This document shows positions 55,507-64,000 of a DNA stretch of 64,000 bases, one piece after another. Within the stretch, counting starts at the first letter, position 1. Each line of letters opens with the position of its first letter. Below the pieces are notes generated by a model. That model saw only the letters and a program-made list of their open reading frames with translations. It was not told the origin of the DNA and did no database searches. Made by a program: the position numbers and the translations under genes. This DNA is from Sphingomonadaceae bacterium 3R27C6 (GTDB lineage: Bacteria > Pseudomonadota > Alphaproteobacteria > Sphingomonadales > Sphingomonadaceae), in NCBI GenBank assembly GCA_005503215.1, contig SCNS01000020.1, positions 26,059-90,058 of the forward strand. Direction: 5' to 3'.

Positions 55507-56268
55507 TCAATCCCGCTCCAGCGCCACGAAATCGCGCGCCATCGGCGCCAGATGCGCGCCGCCGTCGACGAAGATCGTCTGCCCCGTCACCGCCTCGGCG
55601 CGCGCGAGGTAGACGACCGCATCGGCGATCTGCGCCGGCGTCGGCAGCGCGCCCAGCGGCATAAGCTTCGCCAGCCGCTCGACCTGCGCCGCCGAATAAT
55701 CCTCGGTCGCCATCGTCAGCCCCGGTGCCACGGCATTGACCCGCGCCCGGCCCCCGAACGCGACAGCGAGCGTCGCCGTCGCCTGCCACAGCGCCGATTT
55801 CGACAGGCTGTACGCGACTTGGTCGGGCACCGGATGGAGAACGCGCTGATCGACGATATTGACGATCGCGGGGCGTTTGCCTTCGCTCGCCGCGACGAGC
55901 GCCTTCGCCAGCATTACCGGTGCATGATGATTGACCTGCATCATCCCGGCGAGCGTGTCGGCCGACAGGTCTGCCCATTCGCCCTCGGCGAACAGCGCCG
56001 CATTGTTGACGAGCAGGTCGGGCGCGCGGCCGAATTTCTCGATCACCGCGGGGACCAGCGCATCGACCGCCGCCGGATCGGCGAGGTCGGCGGCGAAGCG
56101 GTGGCTATGCGCGCCGGTCTCGGCAAGCGCCTCGGCCAGCACCGGATCGGCGTCGCCCGGACTGCGTTTGTGGATCGCCAGTGAATAGCCCTCGCGCGCG
56201 AGCCGCGCCGAAATCGCGGCGCCGACGCGGTGGAGCCCGCCCGTGACGAGAGCGAGCTTTTGCGTCAC
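55507..56268 (-). CDS. SDR-family oxidoreductase, FolM-like (dihydromonapterin reductase-type)
   Basis: This 253-residue short-chain dehydrogenase starts at a GTG (MTQKLALVTGGLHRVGAAIS). TGGLHRVGAAI resembles the TGxxxRxG pattern seen in pteridine reductases such as FolM and PTR1, differing from the usual TGxxxGxG. IVNIVDQRVLHPVPDQVAYSLSKSAL holds an active-site tyrosine-lysine (YSLSK) and aspartate. It follows the folB-like gene through a GTGA overlap, and this pairing fits FolX-FolM synthesis of tetrahydromonapterin. That substrate is inferred from context and the motif. The stop lies 5 bases from a palindromic element. Confidence 0.8.
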   Translation of the reverse strand: MTQKLALVTGGLHRVGAAISARLAREGYSLAIHKRSPGDADPVLAEALAETGAHSHRFAADLADPAAVDALVPAVIEKFGRAPDLLVNNAALFAEGEWADLSADTLAGMMQVNHHAPVMLAKALVAASEGKRPAIVNIVDQRVLHPVPDQVAYSLSKSALWQATATLAVAFGGRARVNAVAPGLTMATEDYSAAQVERLAKLMPLGALPTPAQIADAVVYLARAEAVTGQTIFVDGGAHLAPMARDFVALERD

Positions 56269-56648
56269 TTGCGGACCCCCAAACGACTTCGGCGCATCGT
56301 GATGCCGATCTCTTCGCCTTCCTCGGCGATCGCGAGCTTGACGATCTTCACCTCGACCTCGTGGACCTTCTCGTCCTGCAGGAACAAAGTGTCGATGATA
56401 TGGTCGGCGACGCTTTCGATCAGCACGAAATGCACATCCTTGGGGATGCCCTCGGTCGCCGCGAATTTCAGGTGCATATAATTTTTCGACGCGCTCAGCG
56501 GCGTCGTCGGATCATAATGATCGGCCATCGCCAGCTTCGCGCGCACCGAGATGCGCAGCGGCTGCGGCAGATGGGTTTCTTCGGAATAAATGCCGGTCAG
56601 CACCTGAACGGTCAGCCCGTCCACTTCCAGCCATAAACTATCGGTCAC
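56265..56648 (-). CDS. Dihydroneopterin aldolase/epimerase (FolB/FolX-like)
   Basis: This 127-residue protein starts at a GTG with AGGATGACC upstream; there is no usable ATG. LWLEVDGLTVQVLTGIYSEE and LRISVRAKLAMADHYDPTTP match the T-fold of dihydroneopterin aldolases. The family member interconverts dihydroneopterin (folate pathway) or, as FolX, epimerises the triphosphate to dihydromonapterin. FolB versus FolX cannot be decided by eye. It overlaps the SDR gene by four bases (GTGA), favouring a pteridine operon. Confidence 0.83.
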   Translation of the reverse strand: MTDSLWLEVDGLTVQVLTGIYSEETHLPQPLRISVRAKLAMADHYDPTTPLSASKNYMHLKFAATEGIPKDVHFVLIESVADHIIDTLFLQDEKVHEVEVKIVKLAIAEEGEEIGITMRRSRLGVRK

Positions 56649-56737
56649 ACGGTCATCCTGTCGAGCGGTGCGACATTCGGCTTTGCAATACCGACGCCGG
56701 ACCCTAAAGCGCCGCCGCATTAGCGAAAGGGTACGCG

Positions 56738-57244
56738 TTGGTCGAGTTACTTCCATTGTCCGATATCGAGCCGCAGGCCGTCGAGGATCTCCTCGACGCC
56801 GCTTTCGGAACGGATCGCTGTGGACGAACCGCCTATCGCATCCGCGAAGGCGTGGATGCGGTGCCGGCGCTCAGCTTTGCGCTGGTCGAGGATGGCGCGC
56901 TGATCGGCACGATCCAGTGCTGGCCCGTCGCGCTCCGTACGCCCGATGCCGACGACATTCCGCTGGTGATGGTCGGCCCGGTCGCGATCCGCCCCGACCT
57001 CCAGCGCGGCGGCCACGGCCGCGCCTTGATGGCGCATATGCTCGATGCCGCCGAAACCAAGGCCGACGGCGCGCTGATGATGATCGGCGATCCCGAATAT
57101 TATGGCCGTTTCTTCGGTTTTACGGCCGACGCTACGGGCGAATGGGATCTGCCCGGCCCGTTCGAGAAGCGCCGCCTGCTCGCGCGGGCAGTGAACGGTC
57201 ATGAATTGCCGACGTCGGCGGGCATGATCGGGCCGAGATTATAA
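56738..57244 (+). CDS. GNAT N-acetyltransferase
   Basis: This 168-residue protein starts at a TTG (LVELLPLSDIEPQ; GAAAGGG upstream) since no ATG gives a better frame. VMVGPVAIRPDLQRGGHGRA (about residues 78-97) is the acetyl-CoA loop, and MIGDPEYYGRFFGFTADATG is a typical C-terminal strand of the YhbS-like acetyltransferases. It is divergent from the folB-like gene. The substrate is unknown. A palindromic element begins 3 bases after its stop. Confidence 0.83.
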   Translation: MVELLPLSDIEPQAVEDLLDAAFGTDRCGRTAYRIREGVDAVPALSFALVEDGALIGTIQCWPVALRTPDADDIPLVMVGPVAIRPDLQRGGHGRALMAHMLDAAETKADGALMMIGDPEYYGRFFGFTADATGEWDLPGPFEKRRLLARAVNGHELPTSAGMIGPRL

Positions 57245-57246
57245 CC

Positions 57247-57334
57247 GTCGCCCCCGCGAAGGCGGGGGCCGTTGTCGGTCTTGTCCATCGTCTCCGCGTA
57301 AACTTCCAGCGGCCCCCGCCTTCGCGGGGGAGAC
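57247..57334. repeat. Palindromic element (family 2), second copy
   Basis: Arms 57247-57277 and about 57308-57334 are inverted repeats with the core CCCCCGCGAAGGCGGGGG, as at 40915-41000. The central loop of about 30 bases differs from the first copy. It lies between the GNAT gene and the DUF1285 gene, both on the plus strand, 44 bases before the ATG. Confidence 0.87.
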
Positions 57335-57377
57335 GTGATGGGGTTGCACCCTTCGCCCGTCCCCCTATGTCGGAAAC

Positions 57378-57962
57378 ATGGTCACCCCCGCGCCGTCGCT
57401 TCCCAAGGAATTTTCGCAGCTTTCGCTGACCGAGGCCGCCGAACTGCTCGCGGCGCGCCAGCTGCCGCCGGTCGAGCAATGGCACCCCGAACGGACCGGC
57501 GACAGCTTCATGGAAATCCGCTCCGATGGCAGCTGGTATCACGAGGGCGGACGCATCAACCGCCCCGCGATGGTCAAGCTCTTCTCGACGATCCTGCGCC
57601 GCGAGCCCGACGGCAGTCATGTCCTCGTCACCCCCGCCGAGAAATTGAGCATCGTTGTCGAAGACACGCCCTTCCGTGCGGTCGAGATGAAAAGTGAAGG
57701 CGAGGGCGATGCGCGCAAGCTGGTCTTTCGCCTCGATACGGACGATCTCGTTATGGCTGGCGCGGATCATCCGCTCGCTTTCGGCAGTGATGCCGACAAT
57801 CCCGATCCGCGGCTGCATGTGCGCGGAGAAATCGGCAACGGCCTCGAGGCGCGGATCGACCGTGCGCTCTATTACGAGCTTGTCGACATGGCGCTGGCTG
57901 GGGGCGAAGAGCCGCCCGCGATCTGGTCGAACGGCGCGCGCTTTCCGTTGGTCGACGGCTGA
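57378..57962 (+). CDS. DUF1285 family protein
   Basis: This 194-residue protein has PPVEQWHPERTGDSFMEIRS, DGSWYHEGGRINRPAMVKLF, STILRREPDGSHVLVTPAEK and IVVEDTPFRAVEMKSEG, matching DUF1285. The fold is beta-rich, and its function is unknown. The ATG at 57378 lies 44 bases after the palindromic element. Its stop overlaps the Nudix ATG by one base (TGATG), so DUF1285-Nudix-cca is a coupled unit. Confidence 0.92.
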   Translation: MVTPAPSLPKEFSQLSLTEAAELLAARQLPPVEQWHPERTGDSFMEIRSDGSWYHEGGRINRPAMVKLFSTILRREPDGSHVLVTPAEKLSIVVEDTPFRAVEMKSEGEGDARKLVFRLDTDDLVMAGADHPLAFGSDADNPDPRLHVRGEIGNGLEARIDRALYYELVDMALAGGEEPPAIWSNGARFPLVDG

Positions 57963-58546
57963 TGCTGTCGGAGAAATTGCGCGCCGCGCTCGACAATCTG
58001 CTCCCCGACGCGGGCGAGGACGAGGCGTATCTTGGCACTCCGACGTTGCGCGATGCCGCGGTGCTGATCGCCTTCACCGACCGGCCCGACCCCGGCGTGA
58101 TCCTGACCCAGCGCCCGCAATGGCTGCGCAGCCATGCGGGGCAGGTCGCCTTTCCGGGCGGCAAGATCGATCCGGGCGACCGTGACGCGATCGACGCGGC
58201 GCTGCGCGAGGCCGAGGAAGAAATCGGCCTCAGCCGCCGCGACGTGATGGTGGCGGGGGTGACCGAACCCTATCGTTCGGGCAGCGGCTATATCATCACC
58301 CCGGTGCTCGGCGTCATCCCGCCCGACCTGCCGCTCGACCCCAATCCCGACGAAGTCGAGGACTGGTTCGAGGTGCCGCTCGACATCCTGTTCGATCCCG
58401 ACAATTATGCGCGCCAGCATGCGAATTTTCAGGGGCACGACCGCCATTATTACGACATGGACTGGCAGGGACGACGGATTTGGGGCGTGACGGCGGGAAT
58501 CATCATCAATCTGGCGCGGCGGATGCCGGCGGGGTGGCACCGGTGA
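57962..58546 (+). CDS. Nudix CoA pyrophosphatase (NudL-like)
   Basis: This 194-residue Nudix hydrolase splits CoA or its derivatives to 3',5'-ADP and phosphopantetheine. LRSHAGQVAFPGGKIDPGDR is the UPF0035/CoA motif directly before the Nudix box, and AALREAEEEIGL provides the metal glutamates (REAEEEIG). The first box residue is aspartate instead of glutamate, as is common in this subfamily. It starts at the DUF1285 stop. Its own stop overlaps the cca GTG (GTGA). Confidence 0.93.
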   Translation: MLSEKLRAALDNLLPDAGEDEAYLGTPTLRDAAVLIAFTDRPDPGVILTQRPQWLRSHAGQVAFPGGKIDPGDRDAIDAALREAEEEIGLSRRDVMVAGVTEPYRSGSGYIITPVLGVIPPDLPLDPNPDEVEDWFEVPLDILFDPDNYARQHANFQGHDRHYYDMDWQGRRIWGVTAGIIINLARRMPAGWHR

Positions 58547-59751
58547 CGGCGCTGCCCGCCGCCGAGTGGCGCGACCGTCCCGGATTGCGGCGCATCGTCG
58601 CCGCGCTGGCCGCCGATGGCGGCGCGGTGAAGATCGTCGGCGGCGCGGTGCGCGATACGCTGCTCGGCCTCCCCGTCACCGACATCGACCTCGCAACCCC
58701 GCTGCTTCCGCAGGAGGTGACGCGGCGGCTCGAAGCGGCCGATATCAAGGTCATTCCGACCGGCATCGCGCACGGCACCGTCACCGCGATCGCCAGCGGC
58801 GACCACCACGAGATCACGACATTGCGCCGCGACGTCGAAACCGATGGACGCCGCGCGACGATCGCGTTCGCCGACGACTGGCGCGACGACGCCGCGCGGC
58901 GCGACTTCACGATCAACGCGCTCTACGCCGATGCCGATACCGGCGCGGTCGATGACTGGTTCGGCGGCCTTGCCGATCTGCAAACCGGGCGCGTCGCCTT
59001 CATCGGCGACCCGGCGACGCGTATCGCCGAAGATCATCTGCGCATCCTGCGCTTTTATCGCTTCGCCGCGCGTTTCGGGCGCGGCGACCTCGATCCGGTC
59101 AGCCACGCTGCCGTGGTCACCGCGCGCCAGTCGCTCAAAAGCCTGTCGCGCGAGCGGATCGCCGACGAACTGCTCAAGATCTTGTCGCTCCCCGATCCGC
59201 GCGCGATTGTCGGGCAAATGGCGGCCGATGGGATTTTCGAGGTCTTGTTGCCCGAACGCGATGCCGGCTTCGCCGCCGCGTTCGACCGGCTCGTGGCCAA
59301 TGAGGAGGCCGCGGGCGTGGCTGTCGCGCCTTTGCGCCGCCTATCGGCGCTGCTGCCCGCCGACGCCGCCATCGCCGAACAGGTCGCGAGCCGGCTGCGC
59401 CTGTCGACGCGGCAGCGCAAACATCTCGCCGCGCTCGGCGGACGCCGCGCCGATAATGTCAGGCCGGTCCGCCAGCTCGCGCATACGATCGGTGTCGATG
59501 CCGCGCGCGACGTGCATCTGCTCGCGGACGATGCGGCTTCGGCACGCACGGCGGTCGAAGCTCTGTCGGGCTGGACCGTCCCTGAAATGCCGCTCAAGGG
59601 CGGCGACATCGTCGCGCGCGGGATTGCGGTCGGCCCCGAGGTGGCGCGCATCCTGAAAGCGGTCGAGGCCGCGTGGGTGGCGGAGGATTTCCCGGATGCA
59701 GCGCGCGTGGCGCAGCTCGTCGATCAGAAGATCGGCCGCACCAGCGACTGA
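58543..59751 (+). CDS. cca: CCA-adding tRNA nucleotidyltransferase (class II)
   Basis: This 402-residue enzyme adds or repairs the CCA end of tRNAs. KIVGGAVRDTLLGLPVTDID is the GGxVRD plus DxD catalytic core. RRDFTINALYADADTGAVDD and EDHLRILRFYRFAARFG are the class II signatures. The C-terminal helical part follows. The GTG at 58543 overlaps the Nudix stop. It overlaps the convergent GGDEF-EAL gene by 28 bases at the end. A poly(A) polymerase identity is possible but less likely given the strong EDxxRxxRxxR context. Confidence 0.92.
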   Translation: MTALPAAEWRDRPGLRRIVAALAADGGAVKIVGGAVRDTLLGLPVTDIDLATPLLPQEVTRRLEAADIKVIPTGIAHGTVTAIASGDHHEITTLRRDVETDGRRATIAFADDWRDDAARRDFTINALYADADTGAVDDWFGGLADLQTGRVAFIGDPATRIAEDHLRILRFYRFAARFGRGDLDPVSHAAVVTARQSLKSLSRERIADELLKILSLPDPRAIVGQMAADGIFEVLLPERDAGFAAAFDRLVANEEAAGVAVAPLRRLSALLPADAAIAEQVASRLRLSTRQRKHLAALGGRRADNVRPVRQLAHTIGVDAARDVHLLADDAASARTAVEALSGWTVPEMPLKGGDIVARGIAVGPEVARILKAVEAAWVAEDFPDAARVAQLVDQKIGRTSD

Positions 59752-61436
59752 CGCCAATAATCGAGCGCGTCCTTGCCATCCATCGGCCGCGCGAACAGGA
59801 AACCCTGCCCGAAATCGCATCCGAGCGCCGACAGCAGGCGCGCCTGGTCGGCGGTCTCGACGCCTTCGGCCGTCGTGCGCATGCCCAGCACTTCGGCTAG
59901 GCTCTGGATCGTACGGACGATCGCCACCTTGTCGCGGTCGTCGACCATATGTTCGACGAAACTGCGGTCGATCTTGAGCACGTCGATCGGCAAGCGCTGG
60001 AGATAGGCGAGGTTCGAATAGCCGGTGCCGAAATCGTCCATCGCGACGCGCGCGTCGAGCGCCTTCAGCTCGCTGAGCACCGAGAGCGCAAGGTCGGGAT
60101 CGCCGATGATCGCGCTTTCGGTGAGTTCGATCATCAGCCGTTCGCCGCCGATCTTCTGGCTTTCGAGCGCCTGGCGCACCACCCCGGCGACATCGTCGCG
60201 CACCAGCTGGATCGCCGAGACATTGACCGAGAAATAGCAGTCGACGATTCCGCCGCCATTCTGCTTGTCCCAGTCCGCGAGCACTGCGGCCGCCTTGCCG
60301 ATCGCCCATTGGCCGAGCGGGACGATCAGGCCCGAATCCTCGGCGATCGGAATGAATTCGGTCGGCGAAACCGAATGACCGTTGCTGGTGTCCCAGCGCG
60401 CCAGCGCCTCGAACCCGGCGACGCGGCCGCTCGCCAGTTCGATCAGCGGCTGGAAGGCGAGGTGGAGCCGATCTTCCTCGATCGCATTGCGCAGCTCGGT
60501 TTCCATCCCGAACCGGTTGTCCGACAGCATCGCGGCTTCGGGTTCATAGATTTCGATGCGGTCGGTCTGCTTGGCGCGCTTGAGCGCGATCTGCGCGTGG
60601 CGGATCTGATCGGCGACATCGGTGTCAGCTGCCGGCTGGATCGCGCAGCCGAGCGCGCAGTCGACGCTGACCTTCAATTCGCCGATGCGGAAGGGGTGGT
60701 CGAAACAGCCGCGGATGCGCCGCGCCATTTCGCGAACGTCGGCGCGGCCGCCCACGACGCGCGTCGATATGGCGAATTCGTCGCCGCCGGTGCGCGCCAA
60801 TATGTCGCCGCTGCGCAGGCTCGATTTCAGCCGCCGCGCGACGGTGATGATCAGCTCGTCGCCGGCCATCGGCCCGATATGTTCGTTGATGCGGCTGAAC
60901 CGCGCAAGGTCGAGTAGCAGGATCGCATGGTCGGCGACGCCCACGTCGGTGATCGAGCGTTGTTCGACCAGTTCCTCGAACCCGGCGCGATTGGGAAGGC
61001 CGGTCAGGCTGTCGGAGACGAGCTCGCGGCGCAGGTTGCGCTCGGTCATCATTTCTTGCGTCCGGTCGATCAGCGTCAGCAGGAACAGTCCGTCATCGCC
61101 CGATTCGGTGGGCAGCGGGCCGATCGAGCCGCGCAGGTCGCGCGCCGCGGGTCCTTCGCCGAGCTGGCAGGAAAATTCCTGCGATTCGTCCGTATATTGC
61201 GATGCGCGCTCGATCGCGCGCAGCATTTCGATCGGCGCCTCGACACCCGCGGGGGACAGGCTCAACCGGTCGAACGCGGCGTTGCTTGCATGGAGCCGGA
61301 AATTGCCGCGCGCCATCGGTCTGATCAGCGCGGCCGGAACGGGCAACGCGTCGATCCAGCCGACGAACAATAAGGGCCGGTCTTCGCCGGTTCTATCGAT
61401 AGGCATAACAGAGGGTTTTGTGCGACCTTTCCCCAT
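59724..61436 (-). CDS. GGDEF-EAL cyclic di-GMP enzyme
   Basis: This 570-residue protein has an N-terminal PAS-like region (residues ~25-125; FRLHASNAAFDRLSLSPAGV), a GGDEF diguanylate cyclase domain with intact GGDEF at 217-221 and an inhibitory site RSGD at 208-211, and an EAL phosphodiesterase domain with EAL at 343-345 and LKIDRSFVEHMVDD further on. Both active sites look intact, so it could both make and break c-di-GMP. There is no membrane span, so it is cytoplasmic. It is convergent with cca. The ATG at 61436 begins MGKGRTKPSVMPIDR. An ATG at residue 11 is an alternative. Confidence 0.93.
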   Translation of the reverse strand: MGKGRTKPSVMPIDRTGEDRPLLFVGWIDALPVPAALIRPMARGNFRLHASNAAFDRLSLSPAGVEAPIEMLRAIERASQYTDESQEFSCQLGEGPAARDLRGSIGPLPTESGDDGLFLLTLIDRTQEMMTERNLRRELVSDSLTGLPNRAGFEELVEQRSITDVGVADHAILLLDLARFSRINEHIGPMAGDELIITVARRLKSSLRSGDILARTGGDEFAISTRVVGGRADVREMARRIRGCFDHPFRIGELKVSVDCALGCAIQPAADTDVADQIRHAQIALKRAKQTDRIEIYEPEAAMLSDNRFGMETELRNAIEEDRLHLAFQPLIELASGRVAGFEALARWDTSNGHSVSPTEFIPIAEDSGLIVPLGQWAIGKAAAVLADWDKQNGGGIVDCYFSVNVSAIQLVRDDVAGVVRQALESQKIGGERLMIELTESAIIGDPDLALSVLSELKALDARVAMDDFGTGYSNLAYLQRLPIDVLKIDRSFVEHMVDDRDKVAIVRTIQSLAEVLGMRTTAEGVETADQARLLSALGCDFGQGFLFARPMDGKDALDYWRQSLVRPIF

Positions 61437-61495
61437 TGCCCAATGCCTAGGTCACGGGAAGTAAAGAAGGGATTTACGGCAATAACGAAATACGT

Positions 61496-63799
61496 TCAGC
61501 CGAAGCGATTGTTCCTCGGAAAACCGGTCGGAGGCATCCGTCCGGCGGCGCCGCGTGCGACGCGCCACGGTGCCAGGTCGGTTTCGGTGCGCGTGCGGCC
61601 GGTGTCGCCGCCCATCGCCCAGCTCAACCCATCGGCAAAGGCGAAACTGAGCGCGTCGGACAGCCCGCCGTCGCGGTAGCGTTGCAGCATCACGCCCTGC
61701 CCGCGCGCCATCACCGGCACTTCGGCGAGCGGGAAGACGACGAGCTTCCGGTTCTCGCCGACCACCGCGACGCTGTCGTCGCTCGCCAGAACCGGCCGCA
61801 CGATGGCGAGCGCCGCCTTGGGTTTGAGGTTGACGACGCCCCGGCCCTTGCGCGTTTCGGCGACCACCTCGGCCATCTGCGCGACGAAGCCATGACCGCT
61901 CGTCGAGGCGAGCAGCAGCCGGCCCTCGGCGCTCGCCGGGATCATCGCGACGATCCGCGCCTCGGGATCGATATCGACCATCAGCCGCAGCGGCTCGCCG
62001 AAGCCGCGCCCGCCGGGCAGCTTGTCGGCGCCGACGGTGAAGAAGCGCCCGTCGCTCGCCGCGATCAGCAGCTTGTCGGTCGTCTGCGCGTGCGCGGCGA
62101 ACAGCAGCTCGTCGCCTTCCTTGAACTTGAATTCGCCCCATTGGTCGGCGGCGACATGGCCGCGCTGCGCGCGAATCCAGCCGCGTTTCGACAAGATCAC
62201 CGTGACCGGTTCCTTCTCGATCATCGCGTCGAGCGGAATGTCGCGCGCCGGCGCGGCTTCGGATATCGTCGTGCGGCGTGCGCCGAGCAGCGTTTCGAGC
62301 CCATAAACGGCGCGCAGTTTTTCGAGATCCTTGCGCAGCCGCGTCTTCTGCCGCGCCGGGCTCTCGATCAGCTTGACGAGCTCTTCGCGCTCGGCGGTCA
62401 GATCGGACTGCTCGCGCTTCAGCTCCATTTCCTCGAGCCGGCGCAAGCTGCGCAGCCGCATGTTGAGGATCGCCTCGGCCTGCCGGTCGGTCAGGATGAA
62501 TTCTTCGATCATTACCGGTTTCGGCTCATCCTCGGTACGGATGATCTCGATAATCCGGTCGAGGTTCAGGAACGCGATGATATAGCCCGCGACCAGCTCC
62601 AGCCGGTCGTCGATCTTCGCGATGCGGTGCTGCGCGCGGCGGACGAGCACGACGATCTGGTGCTGCAGCCATTCGGTGAGCAGCTGGTGCAGCCCCATCA
62701 CCTTCGGCGTGCGCGTCGCGTCGAGGACGTTGAGATTGAGCGCGAAGCGGTTTTCGAGGTCGGTCAGCCGGAACAGGCTTTCCTTGAGAATGTCGGGGTC
62801 GACGTTGCGGCTCTTGGGTTCGAGCACGATGCGCAGATCCTCGGCGCTTTCGTCGCGAACATCCTCGAGGATCGGCAGTTTCTTGTCGGCGATCAGCTGC
62901 GCGATCTGCTCGATCAGCTTGCCCTTGGCGACGCCGTACGGGATTTCGCTGATGACCAGCTGCCAGGTGCCGCCCGACTGCTTTTCGATCCCGCTATCTT
63001 CCCAGCTGCCGTCGTCCAGCTTGCCGGTCGAAAAACGCGCGCGGACGCGGAAACCGCCGCGCCCGGTCTCATAGGCGTGGGCGATCGTCTCGGGGCTGTC
63101 GACGACGATGCCGCCGGTCGGGAAATCGGGTCCTTTGACATGCTCGAGCAGTTCGCTGAGCTCGGCGCGCGGATTCTCGATCAGCACCAGCGCCGCGTCG
63201 ATCACCTCGGCGGCGTTGTGCGGCGGAATGTTCGTCGCCATGCCGACCGCGATCCCGCTCGCGCCATTGGCGAGCAGGTTCGGGAAGAGGCCTGGCATGA
63301 TCTCGGGCTCTTCGTCCTCGCCATTATAGGTCGGCTTGAAATCGACCGTGCCCTCGTCGAGCCCCTGCATCAGGTCGATCGCGACGCGCGTCAGCCGCGC
63401 CTCGGTATAGCGGTACGCCGCGGCGTTATCGCCGTCGATATTGCCGAAATTGCCCTGGCCGTCGACGAGTGGATAACGGAGCGAAAAGTCCTGCGCGAGG
63501 CGGACCATCGCATCGTACACCGCGGTGTCGCCGTGCGGATGGAATTTGCCGATGACGTCGCCGACGACGCGCGCCGATTTCTTGTAGCCCTGCGACGGGT
63601 CGAGCCGCATCGCGCGCATCGCCCACAAGAGGCGGCGGTGAACGGGCTTCAGTCCATCGCGGAGATCGGGAAGCGAACGCGCGGTGATCGTCGACAGCGC
63701 ATAGACCAGATAACGTTCGGACAGCGCGCTGTCGAACGGGGTATCGGTCATGCCGGGGACGGGATCGTTGCTGTCGGGATCGTCGGTGGTGGTCGCCAT
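61496..63799 (-). CDS. parC: DNA topoisomerase IV subunit A
   Basis: ParC cuts and reseals both DNA strands to separate daughter chromosomes. The 767-residue protein starts [57 protein letters not shown] (quinolone region) and [16 protein letters not shown] (catalytic tyrosine 131) are signature motifs. The C-terminal domain (residues ~500-767) is a beta-pinwheel. The residues at the usual quinolone-resistance sites are T92 and D96, the normal alphaproteobacterial form. parE is not in the window. Confidence 0.95.
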   Translation of the reverse strand: MATTTDDPDSNDPVPGMTDTPFDSALSERYLVYALSTITARSLPDLRDGLKPVHRRLLWAMRAMRLDPSQGYKKSARVVGDVIGKFHPHGDTAVYDAMVRLAQDFSLRYPLVDGQGNFGNIDGDNAAAYRYTEARLTRVAIDLMQGLDEGTVDFKPTYNGEDEEPEIMPGLFPNLLANGASGIAVGMATNIPPHNAAEVIDAALVLIENPRAELSELLEHVKGPDFPTGGIVVDSPETIAHAYETGRGGFRVRARFSTGKLDDGSWEDSGIEKQSGGTWQLVISEIPYGVAKGKLIEQIAQLIADKKLPILEDVRDESAEDLRIVLEPKSRNVDPDILKESLFRLTDLENRFALNLNVLDATRTPKVMGLHQLLTEWLQHQIVVLVRRAQHRIAKIDDRLELVAGYIIAFLNLDRIIEIIRTEDEPKPVMIEEFILTDRQAEAILNMRLRSLRRLEEMELKREQSDLTAEREELVKLIESPARQKTRLRKDLEKLRAVYGLETLLGARRTTISEAAPARDIPLDAMIEKEPVTVILSKRGWIRAQRGHVAADQWGEFKFKEGDELLFAAHAQTTDKLLIAASDGRFFTVGADKLPGGRGFGEPLRLMVDIDPEARIVAMIPASAEGRLLLASTSGHGFVAQMAEVVAETRKGRGVVNLKPKAALAIVRPVLASDDSVAVVGENRKLVVFPLAEVPVMARGQGVMLQRYRDGGLSDALSFAFADGLSWAMGGDTGRTRTETDLAPWRVARGAAGRMPPTGFPRNNRFG

Positions 63800-63850
63800 T
63801 GTCCGGAGCCGATAGCAAGGCTGGCGCGCCAAGGCAAAGGGGGAAGCAAG

Positions 63851-64000
63851 TTAGTAGAGGTTGTCCTTGTAATCCTTGTCGAGACCCTTCTGCATAAAGC
63901 CGGGAATCGACACGACCGCGCTGGCGATCCGCGCGCCGATGCCCTTCGTCTTGTTCAGCCGCAGATGCTCGGCGAACATCTTGGCGGGGCTGATATCGGC
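63851..64000 (-). CDS. C-terminal part of an unidentified protein (5' part beyond window)
   Basis: The minus strand is open from the window edge to TAA at 63853-63851, giving 49 residues: ADISPAKMFAEHLRLNKTKG, then IGARIASAVVSIPGF, ending LDKDYKDNLY. The segment is basic with a small hydrophobic patch and looks like the end of a soluble or peripheral membrane protein. I do not recognise the family. It reads into the parC gene's 5' side (same strand, 51 bases apart) and would precede parC in transcription. Confidence 0.55.
   Translation of the reverse strand, partial: ADISPAKMFAEHLRLNKTKGIGARIASAVVSIPGFMQKGLDKDYKDNLY

Noticed and set aside
63510..63570. ParC residues T92 and D96 as quinolone resistance
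   Set aside because: Many alphaproteobacteria carry threonine and aspartate there naturally, so no resistance can be inferred from sequence alone.

Overview
This 64 kb window is a GC-rich, gene-dense chromosomal segment of an alphaproteobacterium. The best guess is a sphingomonad (Sphingopyxis/Sphingomonas type). The guess rests on the style of the housekeeping proteins (TruB, RpsO, PNPase, BamD, RecN, LigA, SdhCDA, LeuCD, PrmA, ParC), a TonB receptor with a PepSY protein, a CrtZ carotenoid hydroxylase and a pterin-dependent phenylalanine hydroxylase. No phage, integron, transposase, CRISPR array, rRNA or tRNA was seen. Both window ends cut genes.

Layout. 1-2.4 kb: a MarR-acetyltransferase fusion (5' cut), thymidine kinase, a second acetyltransferase and a small exported protein. 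2.4-6.2 kb: truB-rpsO-pnp, the classic translation/RNA-decay cluster, with terminators after rpsO and pnp. 6.3-10.4 kb: accessory genes (a Crp/Fnr regulator, a nucleoside deaminase, an ArsR-SRPBCC pair, a membrane protein). 10.4-17 kb: cyclophilin, bamD, recN, an acetyltransferase, an ABM-fold protein and ligA. 17-25 kb: a sterol-desaturase-like hydroxylase, a DUF2946-like/TonB-receptor/PepSY metal-uptake block, modABC molybdate transport and phhA. 25-30 kb, minus strand: two tandem paralogues of an unknown exported family, prmA, an SDR and an orphan soluble chemoreceptor. 30-37 kb: divergent asnC-type regulator/ald, a hydrolase, and sdhC-sdhD-sdhA followed by an unknown exported protein instead of sdhB. 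37-45 kb: a DUF167 protein, a quinone reductase, leuDC, crtZ, a GST, an epimerase and a serine hydrolase. 45-48 kb: a CoA-transferase operon whose two subunit genes are separated by an e(P4)-type acid phosphatase lipoprotein, with a divergent LysR regulator. 48-57 kb: mixed metabolic genes ending in a pteridine pair (folB/folX-like plus a folM-like SDR). 57-64 kb: DUF1285, a Nudix CoA pyrophosphatase, a CCA-adding enzyme, a GGDEF-EAL protein, parC and a cut gene.

How the parts connect. Many neighbours are translationally coupled through ATGA, TGATG or GTGA overlaps (tdk/GNAT, recN/GNAT/ABM/ligA, modABC, sdhCD, leuCD, scoA/phosphatase/scoB, folB/SDR, DUF1285/Nudix/cca). The pteridine pair could supply the reduced pterin needed by PhhA, and the AsnC-type regulator probably controls alanine dehydrogenase.

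The most unusual signals are non-coding. Several families of 86-125 bp inverted-repeat elements sit mostly between genes. One copy lies inside truB and is translated in frame as an extra loop of about 30 residues. Other notable signals are a twin operator on a probably leaderless arsR promoter, the phosphatase lodged in the CoA-transferase operon, the tandem exported paralogues, and the sdh operon without sdhB.
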